Assembly (NCBI GenBank): GCA_900548505.1
Contig: URKI01000013.1
Span: forward strand, 1-46,945
DNA: 46,945 nt
From: an uncultured Oscillibacter sp.
Lineage (GTDB): Bacteria > Bacillota > Clostridia > Oscillospirales > Oscillospiraceae
Reading direction: 5' to 3'
In this document: positions 33,474-41,275 of the stretch, one piece after another
How the letters are laid out: each line of letters starts with the position of its first letter
Position numbering within the stretch: position 1 is the stretch's first letter
Program-made: the position numbers and the translations under genes
The notes under the pieces: model-generated
Databases searched by the model: none
The model's input: only the letters and a program-made list of their open reading frames with translations
What the model was told of the DNA's origin: nothing

Positions 33474-34960
33474 TGTGCCAGCATCTCCAGCCCGGCCCGC
33501 AGACGGCGCAGCGTCTCCTCCTTACCCAGGATCTGGCAGATCTCCACGGCGCCGCCGGGCGTCACCAGCTTGCCGGCTGCCGCAATGCGCACGGGCCACA
33601 TGAGGGTGGCGTTCTTGACTTCCAGCTTGGCAGCCAGGTCAATGAGGTTGTCATGGATGGCGTTCTGCGTCCACTCGGGCAGCTGCTCCAAAACGGGGAT
33701 GGCAGCTTCCAGCATGGCCCGGGAGATCTCCGCGTTGGTCTTGGACTTCTTGTTGGTGTAGAAGTCCACGCTGTATGTCGGCAGTGCATCGAAGAAGTCC
33801 ACCTTCTCCGGGATGTCCGTCAGCTTTTCGCAGCGGGCCTGCAGCAGCGCCGCCACAGCCGCCGTATCGATGGCGGGGTTCTTGACGCTCCGGCGGATAT
33901 AGGGCTCCGCCACCCGGGCAAATTCCTCTGCCGGCAGCGCACGCAGATAAAGAGCGTTGAAATAGGTGAGCTTATCGATGTCGAAGATCGCAGGGGACTT
34001 GGAGATGCCGGCGATATCAAAGGCCTCCACCAGCTCATCCAGAGAGAACACTTCCTTTTCGGAAAGCTCGCCCTTAGGCGCCCAGCCCAGCAGCGCCACA
34101 TAGTTCAGCACGGCAGGCGTCAGATAGCCCTGGGCGATCAGATCCTCATAGGAGGGGTCGCCGTGGCGCTTGGACATCTTGTTGTGCTGATCCCGCATAA
34201 CGGGGGAGCAGTGGACATAGGTGGGAACGTCCCAGCCGAAAGCCTCATAGAGCAGGTTGTACTTGGGGGCGGAGGAGAGGTACTCGCTGCCGCGCACCAC
34301 GTGGGTGATGCCCATCAGGTGATCGTCCACCACGTTGGCAAAGTTATAGGTGGGCAGACCGTCCCGCTTCAAAAGCACCTGGTCGTCCAGGGTCTTGTTC
34401 TCCACGGTGATGTCACCGAAAGAGACGTCATGGAACGTGGTGGTACCCTCATGGGGGATCCGCTGACGGATGACATAGGGCTTTCCGGCAGCCAGATTGG
34501 CCTGAACCTCTTCGGGGCTCAGGTTGCGGCAGGGATCATCGCCCCGGTCAAAGTCGCCGCTGTCCTCCTCGGACTCGGTCTTTTCGCAGAAGCAGTAGTA
34601 GGCGGCACCCTTTTCCACCAGCAGCTGAGCGAAGGGCAGATACAGATCCCGGCGCTCGGACTGGATATAGGGGCCCACAGGACCGCCCACATCGGGACCT
34701 TCGTCATGGGTCAGACCGCACTCCGCCATAGTACGGTAGATGACCTCCGTAGCGCCCTCAACCTGCCGAACCTGGTCGGTATCCTCGATCCGCAGAATGA
34801 AGGTGCCGCCTGCGTGACGGGCGATGAGCCAGGTGTACAGTGCCGTGCGCAGATTGCCCACATGCATATAGCCGGTGGGGGAGGGAGCAAAACGGGTGCG
34901 AACCTTCCCCTTGGGGATGCGGGCTTCCAATTCATCAAAAAAAGCTTTATCCAGAGTCAT
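33470..34960 (-). CDS. gltX: Glutamyl-tRNA synthetase
   Basis: Charges tRNA-Glu; in lineages with GatCAB it may also charge tRNA-Gln. 496 residues. Signatures: RFAPSPTGYMHVGNLRTAL (HIGH equivalent HVGN), LRIEDTDQVR, DGLPTYNFANVVDDHLMGITHVVRG and the KMSKRHGD loop near residue 260. A zinc-like CxC plus Cys arrangement is present (YYCFCEKTE, DPCRNL). The ATG at 34960 has GGAGGTACTTTC directly upstream; the frame open to 35083 is leader. First gene of gltX-spoIIM-asnA. Confidence 0.97.
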   Translation of the reverse strand: MTLDKAFFDELEARIPKGKVRTRFAPSPTGYMHVGNLRTALYTWLIARHAGGTFILRIEDTDQVRQVEGATEVIYRTMAECGLTHDEGPDVGGPVGPYIQSERRDLYLPFAQLLVEKGAAYYCFCEKTESEEDSGDFDRGDDPCRNLSPEEVQANLAAGKPYVIRQRIPHEGTTTFHDVSFGDITVENKTLDDQVLLKRDGLPTYNFANVVDDHLMGITHVVRGSEYLSSAPKYNLLYEAFGWDVPTYVHCSPVMRDQHNKMSKRHGDPSYEDLIAQGYLTPAVLNYVALLGWAPKGELSEKEVFSLDELVEAFDIAGISKSPAIFDIDKLTYFNALYLRALPAEEFARVAEPYIRRSVKNPAIDTAAVAALLQARCEKLTDIPEKVDFFDALPTYSVDFYTNKKSKTNAEISRAMLEAAIPVLEQLPEWTQNAIHDNLIDLAAKLEVKNATLMWPVRIAAAGKLVTPGGAVEICQILGKEETLRRLRAGLEMLAQ

Positions 34961-35005
34961 GAAAGTACCTCCATGCCAGAATTTTTTTATAAAAGAGCAA
35001 CATAC

Positions 35006-35034
35006 ATTATCGCTTTTCTTCGTGGACTTGTCAA
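35006..35034 (-). promoter_or_regulatory. gltX operon promoter
   Basis: Minus strand TTGACA (35034-35029), 17 bases, GATAAT (35011-35006). Perfect -35. An inverted repeat GGAATC/GATTCC (35040-35057) lies immediately upstream of the -35. No T-box sequence is present in the roughly 40-base leader. Confidence 0.75.
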
Positions 35035-35082
35035 GGCTGGAATCCGTGATGATTCCGGCATTTTCCAACAAAAATACCGCCA

Positions 35083-35115
35083 TAAAGAAAGCCGCGCACG
35101 GCTGTGTGCGCGGCT
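35083..35115 (-). terminator. Terminator of the trpS-tagO-wecB operon
   Basis: Stem AGCCGCGCAC/GTGCGCGGCT (35115-35106 with 35099-35090) around six bases, followed on the minus strand by TTCTTTAT. Lies 16 bases past the 35131 stop. Confidence 0.8.
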
Positions 35116-35130
35116 GCTTCTTCTCATGGA

Positions 35131-35877
35131 TCAGTTTGCGAGCGTCTGCCCGTTCGGAAGGGTAAATTCCCCGTCAAATACAGGGGCCAGATCCAGTGCG
35201 GTCTCCCACATGTGATAGATCAGCTCGCCGTTTTGCAGCTTCTCGGCTGCGGCCAGCAGGCCGCTGTCGAGGCTGACCCAGTAACGCAGGGCATAGCCGT
35301 TTTCATCCGGTGCTGTCTCTACATAAATACAGCCGCCGTAGTCATCTGTGACCTGATAGTCCGCCTGGGCGATCTGCTCTGCATCCAGTGACAAAACATC
35401 TTCATAGGTGGGGATGCTCTGCTCCATATCCGGCGTGATATCGTCTGCTACGGAGGTAAAGACCCGCGTCTCGCTGTCATACCAGATATAGGTGCTGCTG
35501 CCATCCGTAATAGAGTGGCGTACACGGCCGCTGGCCAGCGTACGGTCCATCCGGATCCAGGTGCCGTTGGTGCTGATGGAAGTGTCCCAGGAGCCGCTTC
35601 CATCATCCCAGTACTGCTCCACGCAGATGCTGCGGCGATATTGTTCCGGACGCTCCAGAGTGGCAATGGCCGTCTGCACTGTCTCGGGCGTTACGGACAC
35701 CGTTCCCAGCGCCTCCTGCTGATCACCACTGTCCGGCGGAAGCTGTGAGTCATCCTGCTCTTCCGGTAAAACCAGGGAAGGGGGGCTTCGGAAGCTGTGA
35801 AAGAGCATGAAAGCCACCACCAAGACCACCACTGTCAGAAAAACAGCTGTGATATGGTTGAGCTTGCGTCTGTCCAT
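35131..35877 (-). CDS. Membrane-anchored extracytoplasmic protein, unknown
   Basis: 248 residues. One N-terminal membrane segment (about 10-28, ITAVFLTVVVLVVAFMLFH) with a positively charged start, so an uncleaved anchor with the rest outside. A low-complexity Pro/Asp/Gln linker (35-60) leads to a beta-rich domain (about 65-245) with alternating strands such as RRSICVEQYW, RVRHSITDGSSTYIWYDSET and CIYVETAPDENGYALRYWVS. That strand pattern recalls LolA/RseB-like lipid-binding folds, but I have no motif to prove it. The ATG follows AAAGGAGGGCGGAG, 30 bases after wecB, so it belongs to the wall-polymer operon. Confidence 0.75.
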   Translation of the reverse strand: MDRRKLNHITAVFLTVVVLVVAFMLFHSFRSPPSLVLPEEQDDSQLPPDSGDQQEALGTVSVTPETVQTAIATLERPEQYRRSICVEQYWDDGSGSWDTSISTNGTWIRMDRTLASGRVRHSITDGSSTYIWYDSETRVFTSVADDITPDMEQSIPTYEDVLSLDAEQIAQADYQVTDDYGGCIYVETAPDENGYALRYWVSLDSGLLAAAEKLQNGELIYHMWETALDLAPVFDGEFTLPNGQTLAN

Positions 35878-35907
35878 CTCCGCCCTCCTTTCTTTCCGGT
35901 CAGCGCG

Positions 35908-37053
35908 TCAGGCCTGGTAATCCGCAGGACGCTCGCCCCGGCCGAAGTACCACAAAATGGCGTCGGCAATCCGGCGGCAGGCCTGTCCGTCACCGTAGGG
36001 GTTCACTGCATGAGCCATTTTCTCATATGCGGCCTTGTCCCGGATCAGGCGGGTAGCCATGGTGACGATATCGTCCTGCACCACACCGCACAGCTGTACG
36101 GTGCCGGCATCCACGGCCTCGGGCCGCTCCGTCTCCCGGCGCATGACCAGAACCGGCTTGCCCAGTGCGGGAGCCTCCTCCTGCAGTCCGCCGGAGTCGG
36201 TCATGACCAGATAGGACCGGGCCATGAGATTGTGCATCTCGTCGGCGGGCAGGGGATCGATCAGGTGAACCCGGGGCGCGCCCCGCAGGTAGGTGTTGAC
36301 TGCCTCCTGCACAACAGGGCTCAGGTGGACCGGGTACACCAACTCCACGTCCGGATTCTCCTCGGCTACCTGCCGCAGGGCCAGCATGATATTCTTCATA
36401 GGCTCGCCGTAATTTTCACGGCGATGGCAGGTGACGAGGATGATCTTCTTCTCCCCGTAGGGCAGACGGTTCAGCTCTTCCGTGGCAAAGCGGTAATCCG
36501 GCCGCACCGTGGTCTTCAGCGCATCGATGACCGTGTTTCCCGTGACGAACAGTCCGTCGGTGATGCCCTCTTTGATGAGGTTATTTTTATTGTTGATGGT
36601 AGGGCAGAAGTAGAGGTCCGCAATGGCGGACACCATCTTGCGGTTCATCTCCTCGGGGAAGGGAGAATATTTGTCGTAAGTCCGGAGACCGGCCTCCACA
36701 TGGCCCACCTTCACCTGATGGTAAAAAGCGGACAGGGCGCCTGCAAAGGTGGTGGAGGTGTCGCCGTGGACCAGGATCATGTCCGGCTTCAGTTCCTCGA
36801 TGGCCTCATCCATACCGGTAAGGCACTTGCTGGTGATGGTGGAAAGGGTCTGACGAGGGGTCATGATGTTCAGGTCGTAATCGGGCTTCAGGGAAAAGAC
36901 CTCCAGCACGGAATCCAGCATCTGCCTGTGCTGGGCAGTGACGCAGCACAGGCTCTCCACCTCCGGGCGGGAGGCCAGTTCCTTGACCAGCGGGCACATC
37001 TTAATGGCTTCCGGCCGCGTGCCGAATACGCTCATGATACGAAGCTTGTCCAT
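35908..37053 (-). CDS. wecB: UDP-N-acetylglucosamine 2-epimerase (non-hydrolysing)
   Basis: Interconverts UDP-GlcNAc and UDP-ManNAc, feeding teichoic acid or capsule linkage units. 381 residues, GT-B-like fold. Motifs: SVFGTRPEAIKMCPLVKEL, HGDTSTTFAGALSAFYHQ, VGHVEAGLRT, FPEEMNRK, TCHRRENYGEP, and the active-site loop TDSGGLQEEAPALGKPVLVM with RRETERPE. The ATG at 37053 is one base after the tagO stop with GATGAGGAATC upstream; the longer frame to 37134 is inside tagO. The pairing with tagO is the expected linkage-unit pathway. Confidence 0.96.
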   Translation of the reverse strand: MDKLRIMSVFGTRPEAIKMCPLVKELASRPEVESLCCVTAQHRQMLDSVLEVFSLKPDYDLNIMTPRQTLSTITSKCLTGMDEAIEELKPDMILVHGDTSTTFAGALSAFYHQVKVGHVEAGLRTYDKYSPFPEEMNRKMVSAIADLYFCPTINNKNNLIKEGITDGLFVTGNTVIDALKTTVRPDYRFATEELNRLPYGEKKIILVTCHRRENYGEPMKNIMLALRQVAEENPDVELVYPVHLSPVVQEAVNTYLRGAPRVHLIDPLPADEMHNLMARSYLVMTDSGGLQEEAPALGKPVLVMRRETERPEAVDAGTVQLCGVVQDDIVTMATRLIRDKAAYEKMAHAVNPYGDGQACRRIADAILWYFGRGERPADYQA

Positions 37054-37054
37054 G

Positions 37055-38188
37055 TTATGATTCCTCATCTTTCCCGGGTTCCTTCCGGTGCCCGTGCTCT
37101 TTGATCTCCTCCAGCTCCTCGTGGAGCTCCTCACGCAGCTCTTCCTTGACCTCCTTGGGGAACACCACCCGGGCGGCCACCACTGCCACGATGCAAAGCG
37201 CCGCGAACAGCAGCATGGCCTTGCCCTCGCCGCCGGTGGTCAGCACCACGGCGGAAAGGCCCAGGATGGCAGAGATCACATACAGGGTGGCCACCGCCTG
37301 CTTCTGGTTGAGGCCCATGTCGATCAGCCGGTGATGGATGTGGCTGCGGTCTGCGTGCATGGGGCTTTGCCCGTGGGCGATCCGGCGGATAAACGCAAAG
37401 GTCGTGTCAAAAATGGGCAGACCCAGGATCAAGAAGGGCACCACAAAGGAGATGACTGCGTAGTACTTGAACAGGCCCTGGATGGACATGGTCGCCAGAA
37501 TATAGCCCAGGAACGTGGCTCCGGTGTCGCCCATGAACATCTTGGCAGGGTTGAGGTTATAGGGCATGAAGCCCACGCACGCACCCACCAGCGCCGCCAT
37601 GACCACAGCCACCTGTGCCTCCGAACCCAGCATGGCAATGACCAGCATGGTGGTGGCGGAGATGGCGGACACGCCGTTTGCAAGGCCGTCCAGGCCGTCG
37701 ATCAGGTTGACGGAGTTGGTGATGGCCACGATCCAGAGGACCGTAAAGGGGATGGAGAGACTGCCCAGGACCCAATAGAGATTTTCGGAAAAAATATTGG
37801 GGTTGGAAAATGCCTGGATGGTGACGCCGTGGGTGGCGGGGATCGCTGCTGCAATGATCTGCACCACGAACTTGAGCATGGCGGGCAGGGCCATGATATC
37901 ATCCACCACGCCCAGCACCACGATGATCACCGCGCCCAGCAAAATGCTCTTGATCTCCGGCGTGATGGGGACAAAGAGCAGGATGCTCACCATAAAACCG
38001 ATGAAGATGGCCAGGCCGCCCAAGCGGGGGATGGGTACCTTATGCATACGCCGGGCGTCCTTGGGCACGTCGATGGCGCCCACCTTATATGCAAAGGTCT
38101 TGACCACAGGGGTCATGAGGAAGCTGACCACCAGCGCCACCGCCATGGCCAGGATCACATAGACCACCAGCTGATTTCCGATATTCAT
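37055..38188 (-). CDS. tagO: Undecaprenyl-phosphate GlcNAc-1-phosphate transferase (TagO/WecA)
   Basis: Attaches GlcNAc-1-phosphate to undecaprenyl phosphate, the first committed step of wall teichoic acid or related polymers. 377 residues, about eleven membrane helices. MraY/WecA-family motifs: VPIPRLGGLAIF, LGVVDDIMALPA (DDxx metal site), NLIDGLDGLANGVSAI, FMGDTGATFLGY and the cytoplasmic SHIHHRLIDMG loop. The C-terminal tail after the last helix is unusually charged (EVKEELREELHEELEEIKEH), a probable cytoplasmic helix. Start 11 bases after trpS behind GAGGAGGTCCTCC. It uses the lipid product of uppS at the other end of the window. Confidence 0.95.
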   Translation of the reverse strand: MNIGNQLVVYVILAMAVALVVSFLMTPVVKTFAYKVGAIDVPKDARRMHKVPIPRLGGLAIFIGFMVSILLFVPITPEIKSILLGAVIIVVLGVVDDIMALPAMLKFVVQIIAAAIPATHGVTIQAFSNPNIFSENLYWVLGSLSIPFTVLWIVAITNSVNLIDGLDGLANGVSAISATTMLVIAMLGSEAQVAVVMAALVGACVGFMPYNLNPAKMFMGDTGATFLGYILATMSIQGLFKYYAVISFVVPFLILGLPIFDTTFAFIRRIAHGQSPMHADRSHIHHRLIDMGLNQKQAVATLYVISAILGLSAVVLTTGGEGKAMLLFAALCIVAVVAARVVFPKEVKEELREELHEELEEIKEHGHRKEPGKDEES

Positions 38189-38199
38189 GGAGGACCTCC

Positions 38200-39207
38200 T
38201 CAGCGGGCCAGGAAGCCGACTTTCTTGTACACCTTGGACAAGGTGCGGTCAGCCACCCGGCTGGCCTTTTCGGCACCGGCGCGATAGACGCTCTCCAGAT
38301 AGGCCTTGTCTGCCAGGAGGCGTTCCGTCTCCTCCCGGATGGGGCGCAGCAGCTCCACCACGGACTCGCCCACGGCCTTTTTGAAATCGCCGTAGCCCCG
38401 GCCTTCGAACTCCTGCTCGATTTCCTGGAAGCTCTTGCCCGCAGCCACAGAGTAGATCTGCATCAGGTTGGACACGCCGGGCTTTTGCTCCTTGTCGTAG
38501 CGCACGCAGGCGTCGGAGTCCGTAACGGCCTTTTTGAACTTGCGCATGATGTCCTCGGGCTTATCCAGCATGTACACGCAGCCATTGGGGTCCTTGTCGG
38601 ACTTGCTCATCTTGTTTTCCGGGCTGGTCAGGCTCATGACGCGGGCGCCCACAGGGGGAATGTAAGGCTCTGGGATGTTGAACACATCGCCGTAGATGCC
38701 GTTGAAGCGGGTGGCGATGTCCCGGCAGATCTCCACGTGCTGCTTCTGGTCGCCGCCCACGGGCACCAAGTCTGCCTGATAGAGCAGGATGTCCGCCGCC
38801 ATCAGGGCAGGATAGGTAAAGAGGCCCGCGTTGATATTGTCCGCATTTTTGGCAGATTTATCCTTGAACTGGGTCATGCGGGAGAGCTCGCCGAACATGG
38901 TGTAGCAGTCCAGCACCCAACCCAGCTGCGCATGTGCCGGAACATGGGACTGGACAAACAGCGTGTTCTTCTCCGGGTCCAGTCCGCTGGCGATGTACGC
39001 GGCCACCTGGGTCAGCGTATGCCGGCGCAGGTCAGCCGGTACCTGGCGCACCGTGATGGTGTGCAGGTCTGCCAGCATATAATAGCAATCATATTCATCG
39101 GCCAGGGCAGCCCAGTTTTTGATGGCGCCCAGGTAGGAGCCCAGGGTCAGGTCGCCGGAGGGCTGGATGCCGCTCAAAATCCGCTTTTTGCGCACTTCGT
39201 TTTCCAT
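38200..39207 (-). CDS. trpS: Tryptophanyl-tRNA synthetase
   Basis: Charges tRNA-Trp. 335 residues, class I. RILSGIQPSGDLTLGSYLGA holds the HIGH equivalent (TLGSYLGA), with YYMLADLHTITV, ALMAADILLYQADLVPVG and the KMSKSDKDPNG loop. The RIREET-like C-terminal helix (LLRPIREETERLLAD) is standard. It heads a four-gene transcript with tagO, wecB and the membrane-anchored unknown. No T-box leader is visible: the leader is only about 60 bases long and lacks the GGTGGTACC core. Confidence 0.97.
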   Translation of the reverse strand: MENEVRKKRILSGIQPSGDLTLGSYLGAIKNWAALADEYDCYYMLADLHTITVRQVPADLRRHTLTQVAAYIASGLDPEKNTLFVQSHVPAHAQLGWVLDCYTMFGELSRMTQFKDKSAKNADNINAGLFTYPALMAADILLYQADLVPVGGDQKQHVEICRDIATRFNGIYGDVFNIPEPYIPPVGARVMSLTSPENKMSKSDKDPNGCVYMLDKPEDIMRKFKKAVTDSDACVRYDKEQKPGVSNLMQIYSVAAGKSFQEIEQEFEGRGYGDFKKAVGESVVELLRPIREETERLLADKAYLESVYRAGAEKASRVADRTLSKVYKKVGFLAR

Positions 39208-39272
39208 TGTATTTCACCTCAAAATCAATGCCGTCTCACCCTGTAGGCGCAAAACGGCAATTTAACTCATAT

Positions 39273-39301
39273 AGTATAGCATGGACATCTGGAAAGTGCA
39301 A
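39273..39301 (-). promoter_or_regulatory. trpS operon promoter
   Basis: Minus strand TTGCAC (39301-39296), 17 bases, TATACT (39278-39273). Same hexamers and spacing as the V-ATPase promoter. Confidence 0.75.
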
Positions 39302-39312
39302 TTCCCTCTTAC

Positions 39313-39356
39313 CACAAAAAGGAGCCGCCTCGCGCCCAAAAGCGCGAAGCGGCATT
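39313..39356 (-). terminator. Terminator of the three small-protein operon
   Basis: Minus-strand stem GCCGCTTCGCGC/GCGCGAGGCGGC (39353-39342 with 39335-39324; one G-U pair), then TCCTTTTTG. It begins at the stop codon of the 39355 gene and separates that operon from trpS. Confidence 0.88.
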
Positions 39357-39732
39357 ACAAGATCAAAAGCAACCCAAGGGCCACCAGCAGCTCCTCGTCC
39401 GCGTCCTCCCGGAACAGCAAAAACAGCAGCACCAGGATCAGAAGATCCCCGGTGTCCACATGCTCCAGGTGCAGATGGTCCAGTGCGTGGCGCAGGGTGT
39501 CGGACAGCGCGTCCGTAACGCGGCCGCCAAACGGCGAGGAGGCAGCCTGTGCGTGCGGCTCGTGCCGCGATTCCCGGCTGCTTTCCTCCCGGGCCCGCTC
39601 AAAAGAGGGACGCGGCTCGGACGCTCCGTTCTCATCATGCCGGGCCTGGGCAGCATCCGCCGCAGGCGGCGCGTCCTCCTGGGGGACGCGGGTGTATGTA
39701 CCGTTGTCGTTTCGGATATAGCGGTTGTACAT
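39355..39732 (-). CDS. Small protein with hydrophobic C-terminus, unknown
   Basis: 125 residues. The first about 85 are polar and probably disordered (Arg, Glu, Ala, Pro-rich), opening with MYNRYIRNDNGTYTRVPQED. The last about 35 residues are a striking Leu-rich segment broken by acids: TGDLLILVLLFLLFREDADE followed by ELLVALGLLLIL, i.e. two short hydrophobic stretches around an acidic hinge that reach the very C-terminus. This could be a membrane hairpin or an amphipathic tail. I know no family name. ATG preceded by GTGGGAGGGATGATGG; the gap from the previous gene is three bases. Confidence 0.7.
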   Translation of the reverse strand: MYNRYIRNDNGTYTRVPQEDAPPAADAAQARHDENGASEPRPSFERAREESSRESRHEPHAQAASSPFGGRVTDALSDTLRHALDHLHLEHVDTGDLLILVLLFLLFREDADEELLVALGLLLIL

Positions 39733-39735
39733 CCA

Positions 39736-40116
39736 TCATCCCTCCCACTGGGCCAGCAGCGTCTTGCCCAGATGAAACAGCCGGGCCAGCTGCAGCGCCC
39801 GTTCCACTTTCTCCTGCCGCTCCTCTTTCAGATAGGGACGCAGGGCGTACAGCAGCGCCCGGGCGTTGCTGTCCTGCTTGCCGCCTATTTCCCGCACCAG
39901 CGGCAAAAGCTTGGTAAGCATGGCCGGATCGATCCCGCCGGCCAGGGAGGACAGCAGGGAAGCGCCATTGTCCCCGGACGGCTGCTTGGAAGAAGCCGGG
40001 GGCGGGGAAGGCGGCGCGGAAGCGTCGCCGCCCAAGGACTGTGCCAGCTGCATGATCTGCGCCATGGCGCCCGGGTCGGAGAGGATCTGATTGAGCTTTT
40101 CATCAAATTCGGCCAT
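39736..40116 (-). CDS. Small helical protein with DPxxM motifs, unknown
   Basis: 126 residues. Helix-rich ends around a Pro/Ser linker (about 33-52). Two similar motifs occur: LSDPGAMAQIMQLAQSLGG near the start and GGIDPAMLTKLLPLVREIGG at about 60-80, followed by a basic helix (ALRPYLKEERQEKVERAL). The repeated [N/D]PxxM-hydrophobic pattern also appears twice in the next protein upstream (40146-40403). It is loosely reminiscent of STI1-type helices, but I cannot claim homology. Middle gene of a three-gene operon. Confidence 0.68.
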   Translation of the reverse strand: MAEFDEKLNQILSDPGAMAQIMQLAQSLGGDASAPPSPPPASSKQPSGDNGASLLSSLAGGIDPAMLTKLLPLVREIGGKQDSNARALLYALRPYLKEERQEKVERALQLARLFHLGKTLLAQWEG

Positions 40117-40145
40117 GGGCCGCGCCGCCTTTCCCGCTCAGAGCG

Positions 40146-40403
40146 TTATTTCTGCATCGCCTGATTGATGCGCTCCACCAGGGCGGCGCCCTCCGCCGTG
40201 CTCATGACCTGGCGCATCATCTGCATCATTTCCCCCGGATTTCCCCGGGCTGCTGCCTGCGCCGCCCGCTGCAGCGATGCGCCGCGGTCTCCCTGGGTCA
40301 GCATCTGTAAAAGGGCCTGCCCGTCCCGGGAGCCCATCAGCCGCTGGAGCATTGCGGGGTTGCTTTTCAGCTGCTCCACCAGCCGTGCGGTATGATCGTT
40401 CAT
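40146..40403 (-). CDS. Small Met/Gln-rich helical protein, unknown
   Basis: 85 residues. Two NPxxM-type motifs: KSNPAMLQRLMGSRDGQALL and RGNPGEMMQMMRQVMSTAEG. All helical by composition, no membrane segment. The ATG at 40403 has TTAGGAGGAACT ahead; the frame open to 40538 runs into nth's terminator and is not used. First gene of the operon with the two proteins above; a possible -10 (TATACT, minus strand, near 40453-40448) lies upstream without a good -35. Confidence 0.68.
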   Translation of the reverse strand: MNDHTARLVEQLKSNPAMLQRLMGSRDGQALLQMLTQGDRGASLQRAAQAAARGNPGEMMQMMRQVMSTAEGAALVERINQAMQK

Positions 40404-40463
40404 AGTTCCTCCTAACGATTTGATCCATTGGCTGTGTTCCATAGCAGTATATGCATCGGGGGC

Positions 40464-40494
40464 AAAAAAAGTGCCTGCGCTTTTGCGCAGGCAC
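40464..40494 (-). terminator. nth terminator
   Basis: Perfect 10-base-pair stem GTGCCTGCGC/GCGCAGGCAC (40494-40485 with 40480-40471), AAAA loop, seven Ts on the minus strand. Confidence 0.94.
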
Positions 40495-40500
40495 CAAACC

Positions 40501-41151
40501 TCAACGGCTCTCTTTTTTGTTTTTCTTGTATGTATCACAGTCAGACGCCAGGGGGCAGCCCTCGCACTTGGGGGAGCGGGCGGTGCAGACGTCCCGGCCG
40601 AAGAGCACCATCCGGTGGCAGAAGTCCGAGGATTCCTTGGGCGGGATCACCTGCCGCAGCTGACGCTCCGCCTGCAGCGGGTCCTTGGTCCCGTCCGTCA
40701 GGCCCAGACGCCCCGTGATGCGGATGCAGTGGGTATCGCACACATAGGCCTCCTGGCCGAACACATCTCCCAGGATCAGATTGGCCGTTTTTCTGCCCAC
40801 GCCGGGCAGGCCGGTCAGCTCCTCCATGGTGCCGGGCACTTTGCCGCCGTACTCAGAAAGCAGCTTCTGGGCGCAGGCCACGATGTCCCGGGCCTTGCCG
40901 TTATAAAAGCCGCAGGAGTGGATGTACTGGCCCACCTCTGCCGGGTCAGCCTCGGCAAAGCTCTCCAGGGTAGGGAAGCGGGCATAAAGAGCCGGGGTCA
41001 CCTGATTGACCCGCTCGTCCGTGCACTGGGCGGACAGGCGGACGGCAAACAGCAGCTCGTAGTCTTTTTCGTACTGCAAAGAGCAAAGCGCGTCCGGATA
41101 TCGCTCCTTGAGCTTGTCAATGATCCGCTTGACTGCGGCCTTGGATTTCAT
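40501..41151 (-). CDS. nth: Endonuclease III
   Basis: Base-excision repair glycosylase and AP lyase for oxidised pyrimidines. 216 residues. Helix-hairpin-helix LPGVGRKTAN with catalytic Lys121, then catalytic Asp139 in VCDTHCIRI. The [4Fe-4S] loop is complete: Cys189, Cys196, Cys199 and Cys205 in the C-x6-C-x2-C-x5-C pattern. ATG at 41151 behind AAGAGGTGATCGCC; the GTG three codons earlier lies within the ribosome site. Diverges from rarA, another repair gene. Confidence 0.97.
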   Translation of the reverse strand: MKSKAAVKRIIDKLKERYPDALCSLQYEKDYELLFAVRLSAQCTDERVNQVTPALYARFPTLESFAEADPAEVGQYIHSCGFYNGKARDIVACAQKLLSEYGGKVPGTMEELTGLPGVGRKTANLILGDVFGQEAYVCDTHCIRITGRLGLTDGTKDPLQAERQLRQVIPPKESSDFCHRMVLFGRDVCTARSPKCEGCPLASDCDTYKKNKKESR

Positions 41152-41172
41152 GGCGATCACCTCTTATCCGAC

Positions 41173-41201
41173 AGCATAGCATACCTTCCGGCAAAAGGCC
41201 A
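41173..41201 (-). promoter_or_regulatory. nth promoter
   Basis: Minus strand TGGCCT (41201-41196), 17 bases, TATGCT (41178-41173). Lies in a 28-base stretch shared with the DUF1643 promoter. Confidence 0.55.
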
Positions 41202-41233
41202 GGGAAAAAACCATGGAAATCTTTCCGGGAGTG

Positions 41234-41242
41234 TGGTATGAT
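41234..41242 (+). promoter_or_regulatory. Extended -10 element for rarA
   Basis: TGGTATGAT, an extended -10, about 34 bases before the start codon; TGGAAA at 41214-41219 is a fair -35. The GTGTGGTATGAT string resembles ATGTGGTATCAT before addB. Confidence 0.5.
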
Positions 41243-41275
41243 AGATTACCAAATTATCGAAAAGGAGGGAGCGCC

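Noticed and set aside
33473..35215. 580-codon plus-strand frame opposite gltX
   Set aside because: Complement of the gltX reading frame; no domain and no start signal.
35797..38287. Plus-strand frames of 435 and 399 codons opposite wecB and tagO
   Set aside because: Complement shadows; the HGGDG-rich translations are the usual antisense of GC-rich membrane-protein codons.
39207..39301. Possible T-box before trpS
   Set aside because: The leader is about 60 bases and lacks the GGTGGTACC core, stem I motifs and a leader terminator.
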